A DNA stretch of 54,080 bases from a marine actinobacterium MedAcidi-G2B (GTDB lineage: Bacteria > Actinomycetota > Acidimicrobiia > Acidimicrobiales > MedAcidi-G1), in contig JUEO01000007.1 of NCBI GenBank assembly GCA_000817115.1, positions 1 to 54,080 on the forward strand, read 5' to 3'. Position numbers and translations under genes: made by a program. Positions 18,306 through 26,414 of this stretch are shown one piece after another; position 1 is the stretch's first letter; each line of letters begins with the position of its first letter. Under the pieces are notes generated by a model, which worked only from the letters and a program-made list of their open reading frames with translations, did no database searches and was not told where the DNA came from.

Positions 18306-19058
18306 TTATTTCTTCTCCCCATTCTTTGGGCGATGTGCAATAAGTAAATATTCGGCGTGATCTAGGTCAGGAACACGCTTTATATAGTCTCCAGGATCAA
18401 CAGACCATATTTCTTCAACTTCAAGTCCTGCATTAGCAGCAAGCAGGCGGAGTTCTCGCGGGGTAAAACAAGAGGTCCACAACTCTGTCTCCAGTGACTC
18501 TCCCTCTTCATTTTTGACAAAGGTATTTTCATGATTTATGCCTGTTTCTGCATCAAATATCGCATTTTCATTCAAATAACGAATTTGAAAATATGCAGAA
18601 AAGGCGCTAAGCGCTAATTTCTTTCCAGGTTTTAAAGCGCGAGACATGCAAGAAAGAATCGCTCCATCTGGATCTCCTTCCGATTTTTGGAGTGTAGGGC
18701 CCCCAGCTAAGCCAAATGCTCCCTGGCAAAGTGAAATGACTGCATCAAACTCTTCTCTATAGGTCATATCTCTTGCATCACCGCATACAAAAGAAACGTT
18801 CTTGGAAGTCTTCTGGTTTGCGAGAAGAATAAAATTTTCTGAAATATCCAAACCTGTAACGTTGATTCCTCTTGAAGCGAACTCATGAGCATGACGACCT
18901 GGACCACATCCAACATCAAGAAGGCTGTCTCCCGGCTTGAGAGCCAAGATACGCATTAAGGTGTCAACTTCTTGAGTCGTCCCGTAAGTGAATGAGTAGC
19001 GAAGATAAGTGGGTCCTAGGTGCTCGGCTATCTCTTCGAACCAGTGCTTCTTTTTCAC
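18306..19058 (-). CDS. Class I SAM-dependent methyltransferase in the polA-rpsA interval
   Basis: About 250 residues. The GTG at 19058 is chosen because it overlaps the polA stop as GTGA, the usual coupling geometry; an upstream ATG (19076) would overlap polA by 22 bases. Motif I is SLLDVGCGPGRHAHEFASRG near residue 46, the acidic motif II residue is in VTGLDISENF, and DAVISLCQGAFG is the next strand. Acceptor unknown. A methyltransferase is often found at this spot between polA and rpsA in Actinobacteria, which fits vertical inheritance. A 76-base spacer separates it from the preferred rpsA start. Confidence 0.83.
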   Translation of the reverse strand: MKKKHWFEEIAEHLGPTYLRYSFTYGTTQEVDTLMRILALKPGDSLLDVGCGPGRHAHEFASRGINVTGLDISENFILLANQKTSKNVSFVCGDARDMTYREEFDAVISLCQGAFGLAGGPTLQKSEGDPDGAILSCMSRALKPGKKLALSAFSAYFQIRYLNENAIFDAETGINHENTFVKNEEGESLETELWTSCFTPRELRLLAANAGLEVEEIWSVDPGDYIKRVPDLDHAEYLLIAHRPKNGEKK

Positions 19059-21736
19059 GCTTTGGCATCCGCCCAAGTTGACCCGAAGGACATATTTACT
19101 TCTAAATCCACTCTCAGGTCATAAGCATTTTTCATTATTTCTGGAACTTTTCCTAAAACATGTTCTTCTTCTTCGGAAGGAACTTCAAGAATCACTTCGT
19201 CGTGAACTTGCAGAATGAGGCGACTCTCCAAAGATTGTCTTTCTATGTGCTCGTCTATTCCGATAAGAGCCACTTTGAAAATATCTGCCGCTAACCCTTG
19301 AATAGCAGAATTCATTGCTTGACGCTCTCCAGCTTGACGCACATTAAAGTTAGAAGAAGAGAGTTCGGGTATACGTCGGCGGCGACCAAAAAGCGTCTCT
19401 GTGTACCCCTTTTTTCGTGCTTCTTCTATTGAGCGATCCATGTATTCTCGTACGGCAGGAAAGGCATCAAAAAAAGCGGTGAGAATATCTGATGCTTCTT
19501 CACGAGGAATATCTAGTCGTTGAGCCAACCCGTAAGCCTCCATCCCATAGGCAAGACCATATGAAACCATTTTCGCTCGGGATCTTGTTTCATAATCGAC
19601 TTCTGAAAGGTCCAGATTCCACACTTGCGCTGCTACCGAAGTATGGACATCTTCTCCCGCTTCGAAAGCCCGTATGAGACCTGGATCCTCCGCTAAGTGA
19701 GCGATACATCTCAATTCAATTTGGTTGTAATCAGCCACTAGAAGCGAGAATCCATCAGCAGGTACAAACGCTTTACGAAAAGCGCGACCTGCTTCTGTCC
19801 GGACTGGGATGTTATGTAAATTGGGTGCATCAGAACTGAGTCTTCCTGTTCGTGCAACTGTTTGCTTGAACGTGGCTCGTATCCGGTCTTCAGCACCGAC
19901 CGAACTTAATAGTCCTTCCCCGTAGGTAGAACGCAATTTTTCAACTTCTCTGTAAGAAAGTAATTTCTCAACTATTGGATGCTCACTTCTAAGGCGCTCA
20001 AGTGTTGCTGCATCCGTCGAAAACCCTGTCTTCGTTTTCTTTCCGGGAGTCAATCCCAACTTTTCAAAAAGTACTTCCCTTAATTGCTTCGTAGAATTTA
20101 CATTGAATTCCATTCCTGCGATTTCATGTATCTCTTCGCGATATTTGGTGCATTGTTTAGTGAGATCGTCACGCAGTCTCTTTAGTTCTGGAACATTTAC
20201 CCCTATTCCAAGTTCTTCCATCTTTACTAAAACTCTCGCAAGGGGAAGCTCAATATCTGTGTTCAAACTCTCTAAATTCTGGGAAGCGAGTGCTTTTGAA
20301 AGTGGTTCAATAAGCAAACTCACAGCAACTGCTTTCTGTGCAAGGAAATTTTCGGCATCTGTATTGTCATCAAGTTTGAGTTGACCTTCAGGCGAACCGG
20401 TTGCTTCAATTTCCCATGAAGTGTGGCGCTCTAAAAGGCCGGGAAGATCTGTATTTTCATCTGCTGGGTCAAGCAGGTACCCCGCTAGTTGTGTATCTAA
20501 AGTGATGTGAGGTGAAGATATTTGATTAGAGCGAAGAATTTTTATTAAAGATTTAATGTCATGAGTCGCTATTCCTGGTCCTTCGTCACCAAATAAAGAG
20601 TTCAGCACTTTATTTACCTTTGGTTCTGCTAGAGATTCAGCGGCAAGCCAAAATACTTGGGCATCGTCAGGCTCATCTCCAAAGAAAATAGAAATTCCAT
20701 CAGCAGCACTTTCTCCCACCCCGATGCTCAAAGTCTTATTTTTAGGATTGCTTTCGAGGAAGTCATTAAGCGTTGAGGCCCCAATAGGTGTTAATTCTTT
20801 TACTTCTATACGTCTCATGCCAGATGCATGAGATTCTTTCGTGTTTTCCCCGCCCCAAGAGTCAATTCCGAGAATGGCACCAAGTTGGTCTCGTGACTTG
20901 TTTAATTCAAGCGAACTAAAGAGTTCAGATGCTCTCTCAACATTCGGTGATTTGAAACGAAGCTCATCTAATGCCAATTGAAGTGGAACATCTCGAACTA
21001 GTTCCATCATTTCTGAATTCAGCCGAACAAGAGCTTCGCTTTCTTCTAAATTCTGTCTTAATTTAGGTGTTTGGTCGGCAGCGGCCTGCAATACTCCGTC
21101 GAGACCTCCATATGAGTTAATCAATTTTGCTGCAGTCTTTTCTCCAACGCCTGGGACACCAGGAAGATTGTCTGAAGTGTCTCCTCGTAATGCAGCGTAG
21201 GCTACGTAATCTTTTGGGCTGACTCCTGTTCTTTCTTTTATCCCCTTTTCGTCATAAAGGGCATAGTCAGACACGCCTCGTTTGTTATAAAGCACTCTGA
21301 CATGTGGGTCTTCTACCAACTGATAACTATCCCGATCACCTGTAACAATGATTGCTTCTTCCGCTGAATCTCTAACCAGGCTGGCCAACGTTGCGAGAAC
21401 ATCGTCAGCTTCAAAACCTTTTGCATCTACAACACACATACCAAGCGATTCAACGATCTCCCGTACGAGCGCTAATTGTTCATAGAGGATGTCTGGTTGC
21501 TTTTCTCGATTCGCTTTATAGGAAGAAAGACGTTCATGTCTGAAAGTTTTTTCAGGGCGATCAAAAGCAACTGCTAGTCCGTCAGGTTGGTGGTCTCTGA
21601 GTAGCGTTGCAAGCATCATCGTAAAACCATGTAAAGCATTCGTTACTTGACCTGAAGAAGTTGTCATATCGGTAGGCAATGCAAAGAATGCCCGATAAGT
21701 CAACGAGTTTCCATCTATGAGAAGAAATTTAGACAC
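19055..21736 (-). CDS. polA: DNA polymerase I
   Basis: An 893-residue repair and Okazaki-fragment polymerase. N-terminal 5'-nuclease: LLIDGNSLTYRAFFALPT, GFEADDVLATLA near residue 105, IVTGDRDSYQLV, then GVPGVGEKTAAKL. The middle proofreading-like domain keeps DTQLAGYLLDP but has no recognisable DxE exonuclease I motif, so proofreading is probably lost. C-terminal polymerase: VADYNQIELRCIAHL, RSRAKMVSYGLAYG, LQVHDEVILEV. The O-helix has Tyr726 where E. coli has Phe762, as in mycobacterial Pol I. Start GTG at 21736. The stop overlaps the next gene (GTGA). Confidence 0.97.
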   Translation of the reverse strand: MSKFLLIDGNSLTYRAFFALPTDMTTSSGQVTNALHGFTMMLATLLRDHQPDGLAVAFDRPEKTFRHERLSSYKANREKQPDILYEQLALVREIVESLGMCVVDAKGFEADDVLATLASLVRDSAEEAIIVTGDRDSYQLVEDPHVRVLYNKRGVSDYALYDEKGIKERTGVSPKDYVAYAALRGDTSDNLPGVPGVGEKTAAKLINSYGGLDGVLQAAADQTPKLRQNLEESEALVRLNSEMMELVRDVPLQLALDELRFKSPNVERASELFSSLELNKSRDQLGAILGIDSWGGENTKESHASGMRRIEVKELTPIGASTLNDFLESNPKNKTLSIGVGESAADGISIFFGDEPDDAQVFWLAAESLAEPKVNKVLNSLFGDEGPGIATHDIKSLIKILRSNQISSPHITLDTQLAGYLLDPADENTDLPGLLERHTSWEIEATGSPEGQLKLDDNTDAENFLAQKAVAVSLLIEPLSKALASQNLESLNTDIELPLARVLVKMEELGIGVNVPELKRLRDDLTKQCTKYREEIHEIAGMEFNVNSTKQLREVLFEKLGLTPGKKTKTGFSTDAATLERLRSEHPIVEKLLSYREVEKLRSTYGEGLLSSVGAEDRIRATFKQTVARTGRLSSDAPNLHNIPVRTEAGRAFRKAFVPADGFSLLVADYNQIELRCIAHLAEDPGLIRAFEAGEDVHTSVAAQVWNLDLSEVDYETRSRAKMVSYGLAYGMEAYGLAQRLDIPREEASDILTAFFDAFPAVREYMDRSIEEARKKGYTETLFGRRRRIPELSSSNFNVRQAGERQAMNSAIQGLAADIFKVALIGIDEHIERQSLESRLILQVHDEVILEVPSEEEEHVLGKVPEIMKNAYDLRVDLEVNMSFGSTWADAKA

Positions 21737-21788
21737 TCCATGACCTTACTTGGCGAGATCAGTCGAAAGGAAACTATAGAAGACTGAG

Positions 21789-22355
21789 TTACTGGCTTTC
21801 GTCAAGAATTTTTTTAGAAACTTCCAGCATGCTTTCGCGCCCGTCCATGGCTGTTGTCTGAATAAACCGAAATGCGTCTTCCTCACTTAAGCCCTTTTGG
21901 TTCATGAGGAAACTCTTTGCTTTATCAATCACCTTCCGAGTTTCCAGGCGCTCAGCGAAAGTTTCAGCTTTTCCAGTTATTTCTTTTATTTCCCGATGCC
22001 GAGCGCAAGCTACTTCTACTGCTGGTATCAAATCTGATTTTTGAAATGGCTTAACTAAATAACCCAGCACCCCTGCTTCAACTGCTCTGTCAATTAAATC
22101 TCTTTGACTAAACGCTGTAAGAACTATCACCGCAGCGTCATGTGAGTTAGATATCCGCTTCGCCACTTCTAAGCCATCTAGTCCAGGCATCTTGATATCT
22201 ACTATCACTATGTCGGGGTCATGCTCAGCCACTAAGTCAAGTACGTGATCGCCGCGTCCCGTGTCGCCGACAACCTCATACCCTTCGCTCTCTAAGGTCT
22301 CTTTCAAGTCCAATCTAATGATCGCTTCATCCTCTGCGATTACGACAGTGGTCAT
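21789..22355 (-). CDS. pdtaR: ANTAR-domain response regulator (PdtaR type)
   Basis: A 188-residue regulator. The receiver domain occupies residues 1-120: acidic pocket VIAEDEAIIRLD, phospho-acceptor Asp in IVIVDIKMPGLDG near residue 53, Thr in VIVLTAFSQ and Lys in YLVKPFQKSD. The C-terminal ANTAR domain (about 132-186, AKSFLMNQKGLSEEDAFRFI) binds paired hairpins in RNA and works as an antiterminator in the family. The same neighbourhood, just upstream of polA, is seen for Mycobacterium tuberculosis PdtaR (Rv1626). The partner kinase PdtaS is not in the window. The ATG overlaps the stop of the upstream coiled-coil gene (ATGA). Confidence 0.92.
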   Translation of the reverse strand: MTTVVIAEDEAIIRLDLKETLESEGYEVVGDTGRGDHVLDLVAEHDPDIVIVDIKMPGLDGLEVAKRISNSHDAAVIVLTAFSQRDLIDRAVEAGVLGYLVKPFQKSDLIPAVEVACARHREIKEITGKAETFAERLETRKVIDKAKSFLMNQKGLSEEDAFRFIQTTAMDGRESMLEVSKKILDESQ

Positions 22356-22657
22356 AGTCCTCTACCTGCCGAAGCTTTGGAAATTTTTTCTAATAATTGG
22401 TCTTGCCGCTCCTCAAGATTCTTGATTTCCGCGATTAAGTGCTGATGGTGCCGATTCATTGATTCAACTTGTTGGTCGACTTCTCTACGTTCCTGATCGG
22501 CAATAGCTGTTTCAGAAACCAGTGATTTCATCCGGGCGTCTTCAGCTTCATTTTGAAGATGGTGCAATTGTTCATCCGCTATAGCTAATTCGTCTTTATA
22601 ACGTGAAATCCTTTTACCCACTTCTTTAAGTTGTCGTTCTACAACTGTGTATTTCAT
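22352..22657 (-). CDS. Small coiled-coil protein coupled to pdtaR
   Basis: 101 residues from ATG 22657 behind AGGAAT; a TTG three bases upstream is also in frame. Nearly the whole sequence is charged heptad-like helix (VVERQLKEVGKRISRYKDEL, then HHLQNEAEDARMK, and IKNLEERQDQLLEKI near the end), so a long dimeric coiled coil is expected. No membrane segment, no enzyme motif, no recognised family. The 4-base overlap with pdtaR means the two are made together, which suggests a scaffold or partner role for the antiterminator; that role is inference. Confidence 0.7.
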   Translation of the reverse strand: MKYTVVERQLKEVGKRISRYKDELAIADEQLHHLQNEAEDARMKSLVSETAIADQERREVDQQVESMNRHHQHLIAEIKNLEERQDQLLEKISKASAGRGL

Positions 22658-22713
22658 CAAGCTATTCCTATTACTGATCCCTGAGGTCTACGCATAGTGA
22701 TTTTATGTAAATT

Positions 22714-22800
22714 TGGTGCCCGGGGCGGGACTTGAACCCGCACGACCTTTCGGCCAAAGGATTTTGAATCCTCCGCGTCTGCCAATTCCGCCACCCGGGC
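22714..22800 (-). tRNA. tRNA-Leu, anticodon CAA
   Basis: A class II tRNA reading leftwards from 22800. Acceptor GCCCGGG pairs with CCCGGGC; D-arm GGCGGAATTGGCAGAC; anticodon stem GAGGA/TCCTT around the loop TTCAAAA, giving CAA; long variable arm GGCCGAAAGGTC; T-arm GCGGG-TTCAAGT-CCCGC; discriminator A followed by an encoded CCA. It reads UUG codons. It sits between the pdtaR pair and the divergent fab operon. Confidence 0.95.
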
Positions 22801-22941
22801 TTGACTCTTGGGAATCCTATCGTCGCTCTTGGAAGGAAATGATTCTACGCAGAATTTGATTTATTTCACTTATTTCTAATTTATGAAGTAACGTTTAGTG
22901 CAAGCACCGGTGTATTGTCACTGGTCGGAGTCACTTCATTT

Positions 22942-24126
22942 ATGATTGCTTTTACTTATTCAGGTCAAGGTTCCCAACAACCGGGTATGGGTAGTTCTTG
23001 GGCTAAGCATCCCTCTTGGGAGTTAGTCAACGAGGCTTCAGAAATAGCACAATTTGATTTAGGGCATCTATTACTTGAAGCAGATGCCGATGAATTACGC
23101 AAAACACACAATGCTCAAATTTCAACCTATTTACTAAGCATGATTATTCTTGATGCGGTAGAGAGAGTTGGCGTTGATGCTGCCGGTCATGCAGGACACA
23201 GCCTTGGTGAATACAGTGCACTTACCGCGAGCGGAGCAATTGATTTTGAAGATGGCATTCGTCTTGTTCTCGAGCGCGGCTCTGCTATGTATGAATCAAC
23301 AACAAGTCAAACTGGAACCATGGCAGCCGTTCTAGGAATCGCCGACGAAAAAGTTGAAGAGATTTGTTCCGCTTTGGATGACGACGTCTGGGTGGCTAAC
23401 TACAACGCTCCAGGTCAAGTAGTTATAGCTGGAAGCCCAACTGGAGTGGAAAAAGCAGGAGAAGCAGCTAAGGACAGTGGAGCAAAGCGAGTTACCCCAC
23501 TCGAAGTCTCTGGCGCTTTTCACACTCCTTTTATGAATTCCGCTCGTGAACGTTTGTCCGTGGCCATCGAAGAAACTGATATTCGCTCACCGCAGGGAAT
23601 CGTTGTAGCAAATGTTGATGGCATGTCACACGAGAACCCTGAAACTTGGCGAGCATTAATGAACGCCCAGCTTTCAAGCCCTGTGCGGTGGCATCAAAGT
23701 CTTGGAACTCTTGAAGATAGAGGATTTATGACTTTCATTGAACTGGGGCCTGGAAAAGTCCTCACTGGATTAGTCAAAAGATGTGTCAAAAATGCAAGCA
23801 GATTTACAATCAACACTCCAGAAGACCTTGACTCCCTTCTTGAGTCGCTTGCTGGTCCTTTACCTTCTGATTCGAATGAAGATTCCCCAGAAGGAGAGCA
23901 TCTTTACGCTACTGAACGATTGATCGTGAGTCCCGGGGCTGGAATCTTCACCCCTAAGGATGACCTCAAAATCGGAAACCCTATTAGTGTCGGAGACTTA
24001 CTAGGGAAAGTTGGAAATGAAGAGATCAGATCTGCTTTTTCTGGAATTCTGCAAGGCTGGCTTGCAGTGGACACCGAAAGAGTGACTACTAGCCAACCTA
24101 TCGCATGGTTAGTAGTGCAAAACTAA
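22942..24126 (+). CDS. fabD: Malonyl-CoA:ACP transacylase fused to a biotinyl/lipoyl-like domain
   Basis: 394 residues from ATG 22942; a TTG at 22915 is in frame, but the family begins IAFTYSGQGSQ. FabD moves malonate from CoA to acyl carrier protein. Catalytic Ser in GHSLGEYSAL near residue 90, the arginine in VLERGSAMY, the His in SGAFHTPFM, and the C-terminal GPGKVLTGLVKR. The transferase normally stops near residue 310. Here about 75 more residues follow (321-394): LIVSPGAGIFTP, an internal GNPISVGDLLGKV, then SAFSGILQGWLAVD and SQPIAWLVV, the two-fold pattern of a biotinyl/lipoyl barrel. At the hairpin where MKM or DKA would sit it reads GNEEI, with no lysine. Opens fabD-fabG-acpP-fabF. 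Confidence 0.93.
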   Translation: MIAFTYSGQGSQQPGMGSSWAKHPSWELVNEASEIAQFDLGHLLLEADADELRKTHNAQISTYLLSMIILDAVERVGVDAAGHAGHSLGEYSALTASGAIDFEDGIRLVLERGSAMYESTTSQTGTMAAVLGIADEKVEEICSALDDDVWVANYNAPGQVVIAGSPTGVEKAGEAAKDSGAKRVTPLEVSGAFHTPFMNSARERLSVAIEETDIRSPQGIVVANVDGMSHENPETWRALMNAQLSSPVRWHQSLGTLEDRGFMTFIELGPGKVLTGLVKRCVKNASRFTINTPEDLDSLLESLAGPLPSDSNEDSPEGEHLYATERLIVSPGAGIFTPKDDLKIGNPISVGDLLGKVGNEEIRSAFSGILQGWLAVDTERVTTSQPIAWLVVQN

Positions 24127-24142
24127 GTCCTCTAAGGAGACA

Positions 24143-24889
24143 ATGATGAATATCGAAGGTCACGGTGGAGCAGATGAAGAACGTGTTGTTCTGGTTACTG
24201 GTGGTAATCGCGGAATAGGTTTAGCCGCAGCTCTTTCTTTATCTGATTCAGGTCACAAAGTGGCTATCACCTGTCGAGGTGATGTTCCAGAAGAAATAAA
24301 ACAAACAGATATTTTCACTGTCAATTGCGACATAACGGATTCAGATCAAATTGACTCTGCCTTTAAAGAAATAGAGGAAGCTTTAGGAACTGTTGACATT
24401 CTGATAGCTAATGCTGGAATCACTAGAGATGGTCTTGTCCTACGAATGTCAGATGAAGATTTCACTGCTGTGCTTGAAACTAACCTGATAGGAAACTTCA
24501 AACTGGCTCGTAGAGCCACTAAAGGAATGATGAAAAACCGATGGGGTCGTATCATCTTCATTTCTTCAATCGCTGGGAGAATAGGCCAAACTGGACAAGC
24601 CAACTATGCTGCCTCAAAGGCTGGGCTAGTCGGACTCGGTAGGTCTCTCGCCAAAGAGTTTGCAAGTCGTGGCATCACTGTCAATGTGGTCTCCCCTGGC
24701 CCAATTCTGACCGATATGTTGGCCGCTCTTCCCGAAGAACAACAATCTTCTTATGCGGAAGCTGTCCCACTTGGAAGACTAGGGAAACCAGAAGAAGTAG
24801 CAGACTTAATTTCTTTCCTTGCTTCAAGTAAAGCCGCATACATAACTGGTGCAGTGGTACCGGTTGATGGCGGCTTATACATGGGCTAA
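24143..24889 (+). CDS. fabG: 3-oxoacyl-ACP reductase
   Basis: A 248-residue short-chain dehydrogenase that reduces 3-ketoacyl-ACP with NADPH. TGGNRGIGLAAALSL near residue 20 is the cofactor loop; NAGITRDGLVLRM near 94; catalytic Ser in FISSIAGRIG; YAASKAG with the catalytic Tyr and Lys near 157; VSPGPILTDM later. It follows fabD by 16 bases, with AAGGAG at 24134-24139; the second ATG (24146) has the better spacing, so the true start may be one codon in. The operon setting makes FabG more certain than the broad SDR family alone would allow. Confidence 0.93.
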   Translation: MMNIEGHGGADEERVVLVTGGNRGIGLAAALSLSDSGHKVAITCRGDVPEEIKQTDIFTVNCDITDSDQIDSAFKEIEEALGTVDILIANAGITRDGLVLRMSDEDFTAVLETNLIGNFKLARRATKGMMKNRWGRIIFISSIAGRIGQTGQANYAASKAGLVGLGRSLAKEFASRGITVNVVSPGPILTDMLAALPEEQQSSYAEAVPLGRLGKPEEVADLISFLASSKAAYITGAVVPVDGGLYMG

Positions 24890-24938
24890 CTTGCATTTCG
24901 TCCTTATAAACAGTCAAGAGACACGAAAGATGTTATCT

Positions 24939-24959
24939 ATATGGCTAAAATAGCCATAT
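24939..24959. promoter_or_regulatory. Perfect 9-base inverted repeat upstream of acpP
   Basis: ATATGGCTA and TAGCCATAT flank a 3-base AAA loop. The element lies in the 95-base fabG-acpP spacer, 25 bases before the acpP start and 16 bases before its GGAG site. No T-run follows on either strand in the right place, so it does not look like an intrinsic terminator. It could be an operator for a fatty-acid regulator or a 5' hairpin that stabilises the acpP message. Confidence 0.5.
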
Positions 24960-24984
24960 TAAAAAACACGATATTGGAGTGATT

Positions 24985-25221
24985 GTGAGCGAAGAAAATT
25001 TTGAAAGATTCTCAAAATGTGCAGTGGAAGTTCTTTCAGTAGATGCTGCCCAAGTGACTATGGAGGCTAGTTTTGCTGACGATCTTGATGCAGACAGCCT
25101 TGATCTCGTTGAGCTAGTCATGGCTCTTGAGGAAGAATTTGACGTCACAGTGGAAGAAGAAGAACTTGAAGGCATTACCACTATCGGCGCTGCTTTTAAG
25201 TTGATAACAAGCAAACTCTAA
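24985..25221 (+). CDS. acpP: Acyl carrier protein
   Basis: A 78-residue acidic four-helix protein that carries growing acyl chains on a 4'-phosphopantetheine arm. The attachment Ser is in [12 protein letters not shown] near residue 36, the canonical DSL motif, followed by [13 protein letters not shown] 24985 is preferred over the in-frame GTG at 24979 because the GGAG at 24976-24979 would otherwise be part of the start codon; from 24985 the spacing is 5. Its stop overlaps the fabF start by one base (TAATG). Confidence 0.95.
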   Translation: MSEENFERFSKCAVEVLSVDAAQVTMEASFADDLDADSLDLVELVMALEEEFDVTVEEEELEGITTIGAAFKLITSKL

Positions 25222-26396
25222 TGACTAAGCGGCGGGTAGCCGTTACCGGCTTGGGAGTGGTTTCCCCATGCGGAATCGGCTTAGATTCTTTTTGGGACGG
25301 TCTTTGTGGTGTCGCGCCAGTCGGTGAACGACGCATAACTGATTTTGACCCAACTCCCCATTTTGATTCACCTAAAGAAATTAGACGTAGCGATCGATGC
25401 ACCCAGTTCGCTATTGCTGCGGCAGACATGGCTTTTGAAAGTTCTGGTATCCCAGAAATAGACCCGTTTCGAATGGGAGTAATGATTGGAACTGGCATTG
25501 GTGGAGTTGCCACCTTTGAAGATCAGATAAGAGTGATGTTAGAAAAAGGAGAAAGAAGGGTTTCTCCTTTCTTAATACCAATGATGATGGCTAATGCCGC
25601 TCCCGCTGCCATATCAATGAAACACAACCTATGCGGCCCGGCGGAGAATGTTTGCACTGCTTGTGCCGCTGGTACTCATGCCATAGGTAATGCAGCGCGA
25701 CTTATATCAACAGGTCGATGTGATCTAATGGTTGCCGGTGGAGCTGAGGCTGCTTTCACGGGTATCGCAGTTGCCGGATTCACCAATATGACGGCTTTTT
25801 CTTCAAGTGGGATTTCTCGACCTTTTGATGTTGAACGCGATGGCTTTGTTATGGGAGAAGGCGCTGGAGTTCTGATACTTGAAAATTTTGATATGGCAGT
25901 TGACCGGGGAGCCACTATTTATGGTGAAGTTCTGGGTGGAGCGAGCACCGCTGACGCTCATCACATCACCGCTCCATCCCCAGGCGGCGTAGGAGCAATA
26001 AAGTGCATCGAGCTCGCTCTGGAAGAAGCGGGATTAACTCCAGACCAGATTGGTCACATAAATGCTCATGGAACTTCAACTCCGCTCAACGATATGGCTG
26101 AAGCACAAGCCATGGCAGAAATATTTGGATCAGAAGGGCCACTAGTTACTTCAACCAAAGGCATAACTGGACATGCTTTGGGGGCTGCTGGTGCACTAGA
26201 AGCGGTTGCTGTGGTTCTAGCACTGCAAAAAGGCCTGATTCCTCCCACAGCAGGATTCGTTAACAGCGATCCTGATATGCCACCAGTGAATTTGGTGACA
26301 GGTGAAGCAAAAGAATGGAACCCAGGACCAGCAATGTCTAACTCTTTTGGCTTTGGTGGGCACAACGGTTCAATAATTATTGGCCCAGTCAACTAG
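25221..26396 (+). CDS. fabF: 3-oxoacyl-ACP synthase II
   Basis: A 391-residue thiolase-fold condensing enzyme that extends acyl-ACP with malonyl-ACP. Catalytic Cys in VCTACAAGTHAIG near residue 150, the two active-site histidines in INAHGTSTPLND near 285 and ITGHALGAAGALE near 320, and the gating loop SFGFGGHNGS near the end. It is about 20 residues shorter than E. coli FabF, with a small deletion in the loop before GISRPFDVERDG. It starts one base inside acpP. No fabH (the initiating synthase) is in the window. It converges with fabZ 18 bases downstream. Confidence 0.94.
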   Translation: MTKRRVAVTGLGVVSPCGIGLDSFWDGLCGVAPVGERRITDFDPTPHFDSPKEIRRSDRCTQFAIAAADMAFESSGIPEIDPFRMGVMIGTGIGGVATFEDQIRVMLEKGERRVSPFLIPMMMANAAPAAISMKHNLCGPAENVCTACAAGTHAIGNAARLISTGRCDLMVAGGAEAAFTGIAVAGFTNMTAFSSSGISRPFDVERDGFVMGEGAGVLILENFDMAVDRGATIYGEVLGGASTADAHHITAPSPGGVGAIKCIELALEEAGLTPDQIGHINAHGTSTPLNDMAEAQAMAEIFGSEGPLVTSTKGITGHALGAAGALEAVAVVLALQKGLIPPTAGFVNSDPDMPPVNLVTGEAKEWNPGPAMSNSFGFGGHNGSIIIGPVN

Positions 26397-26414
26397 AAAT
26401 CTGTACTATTTCTT

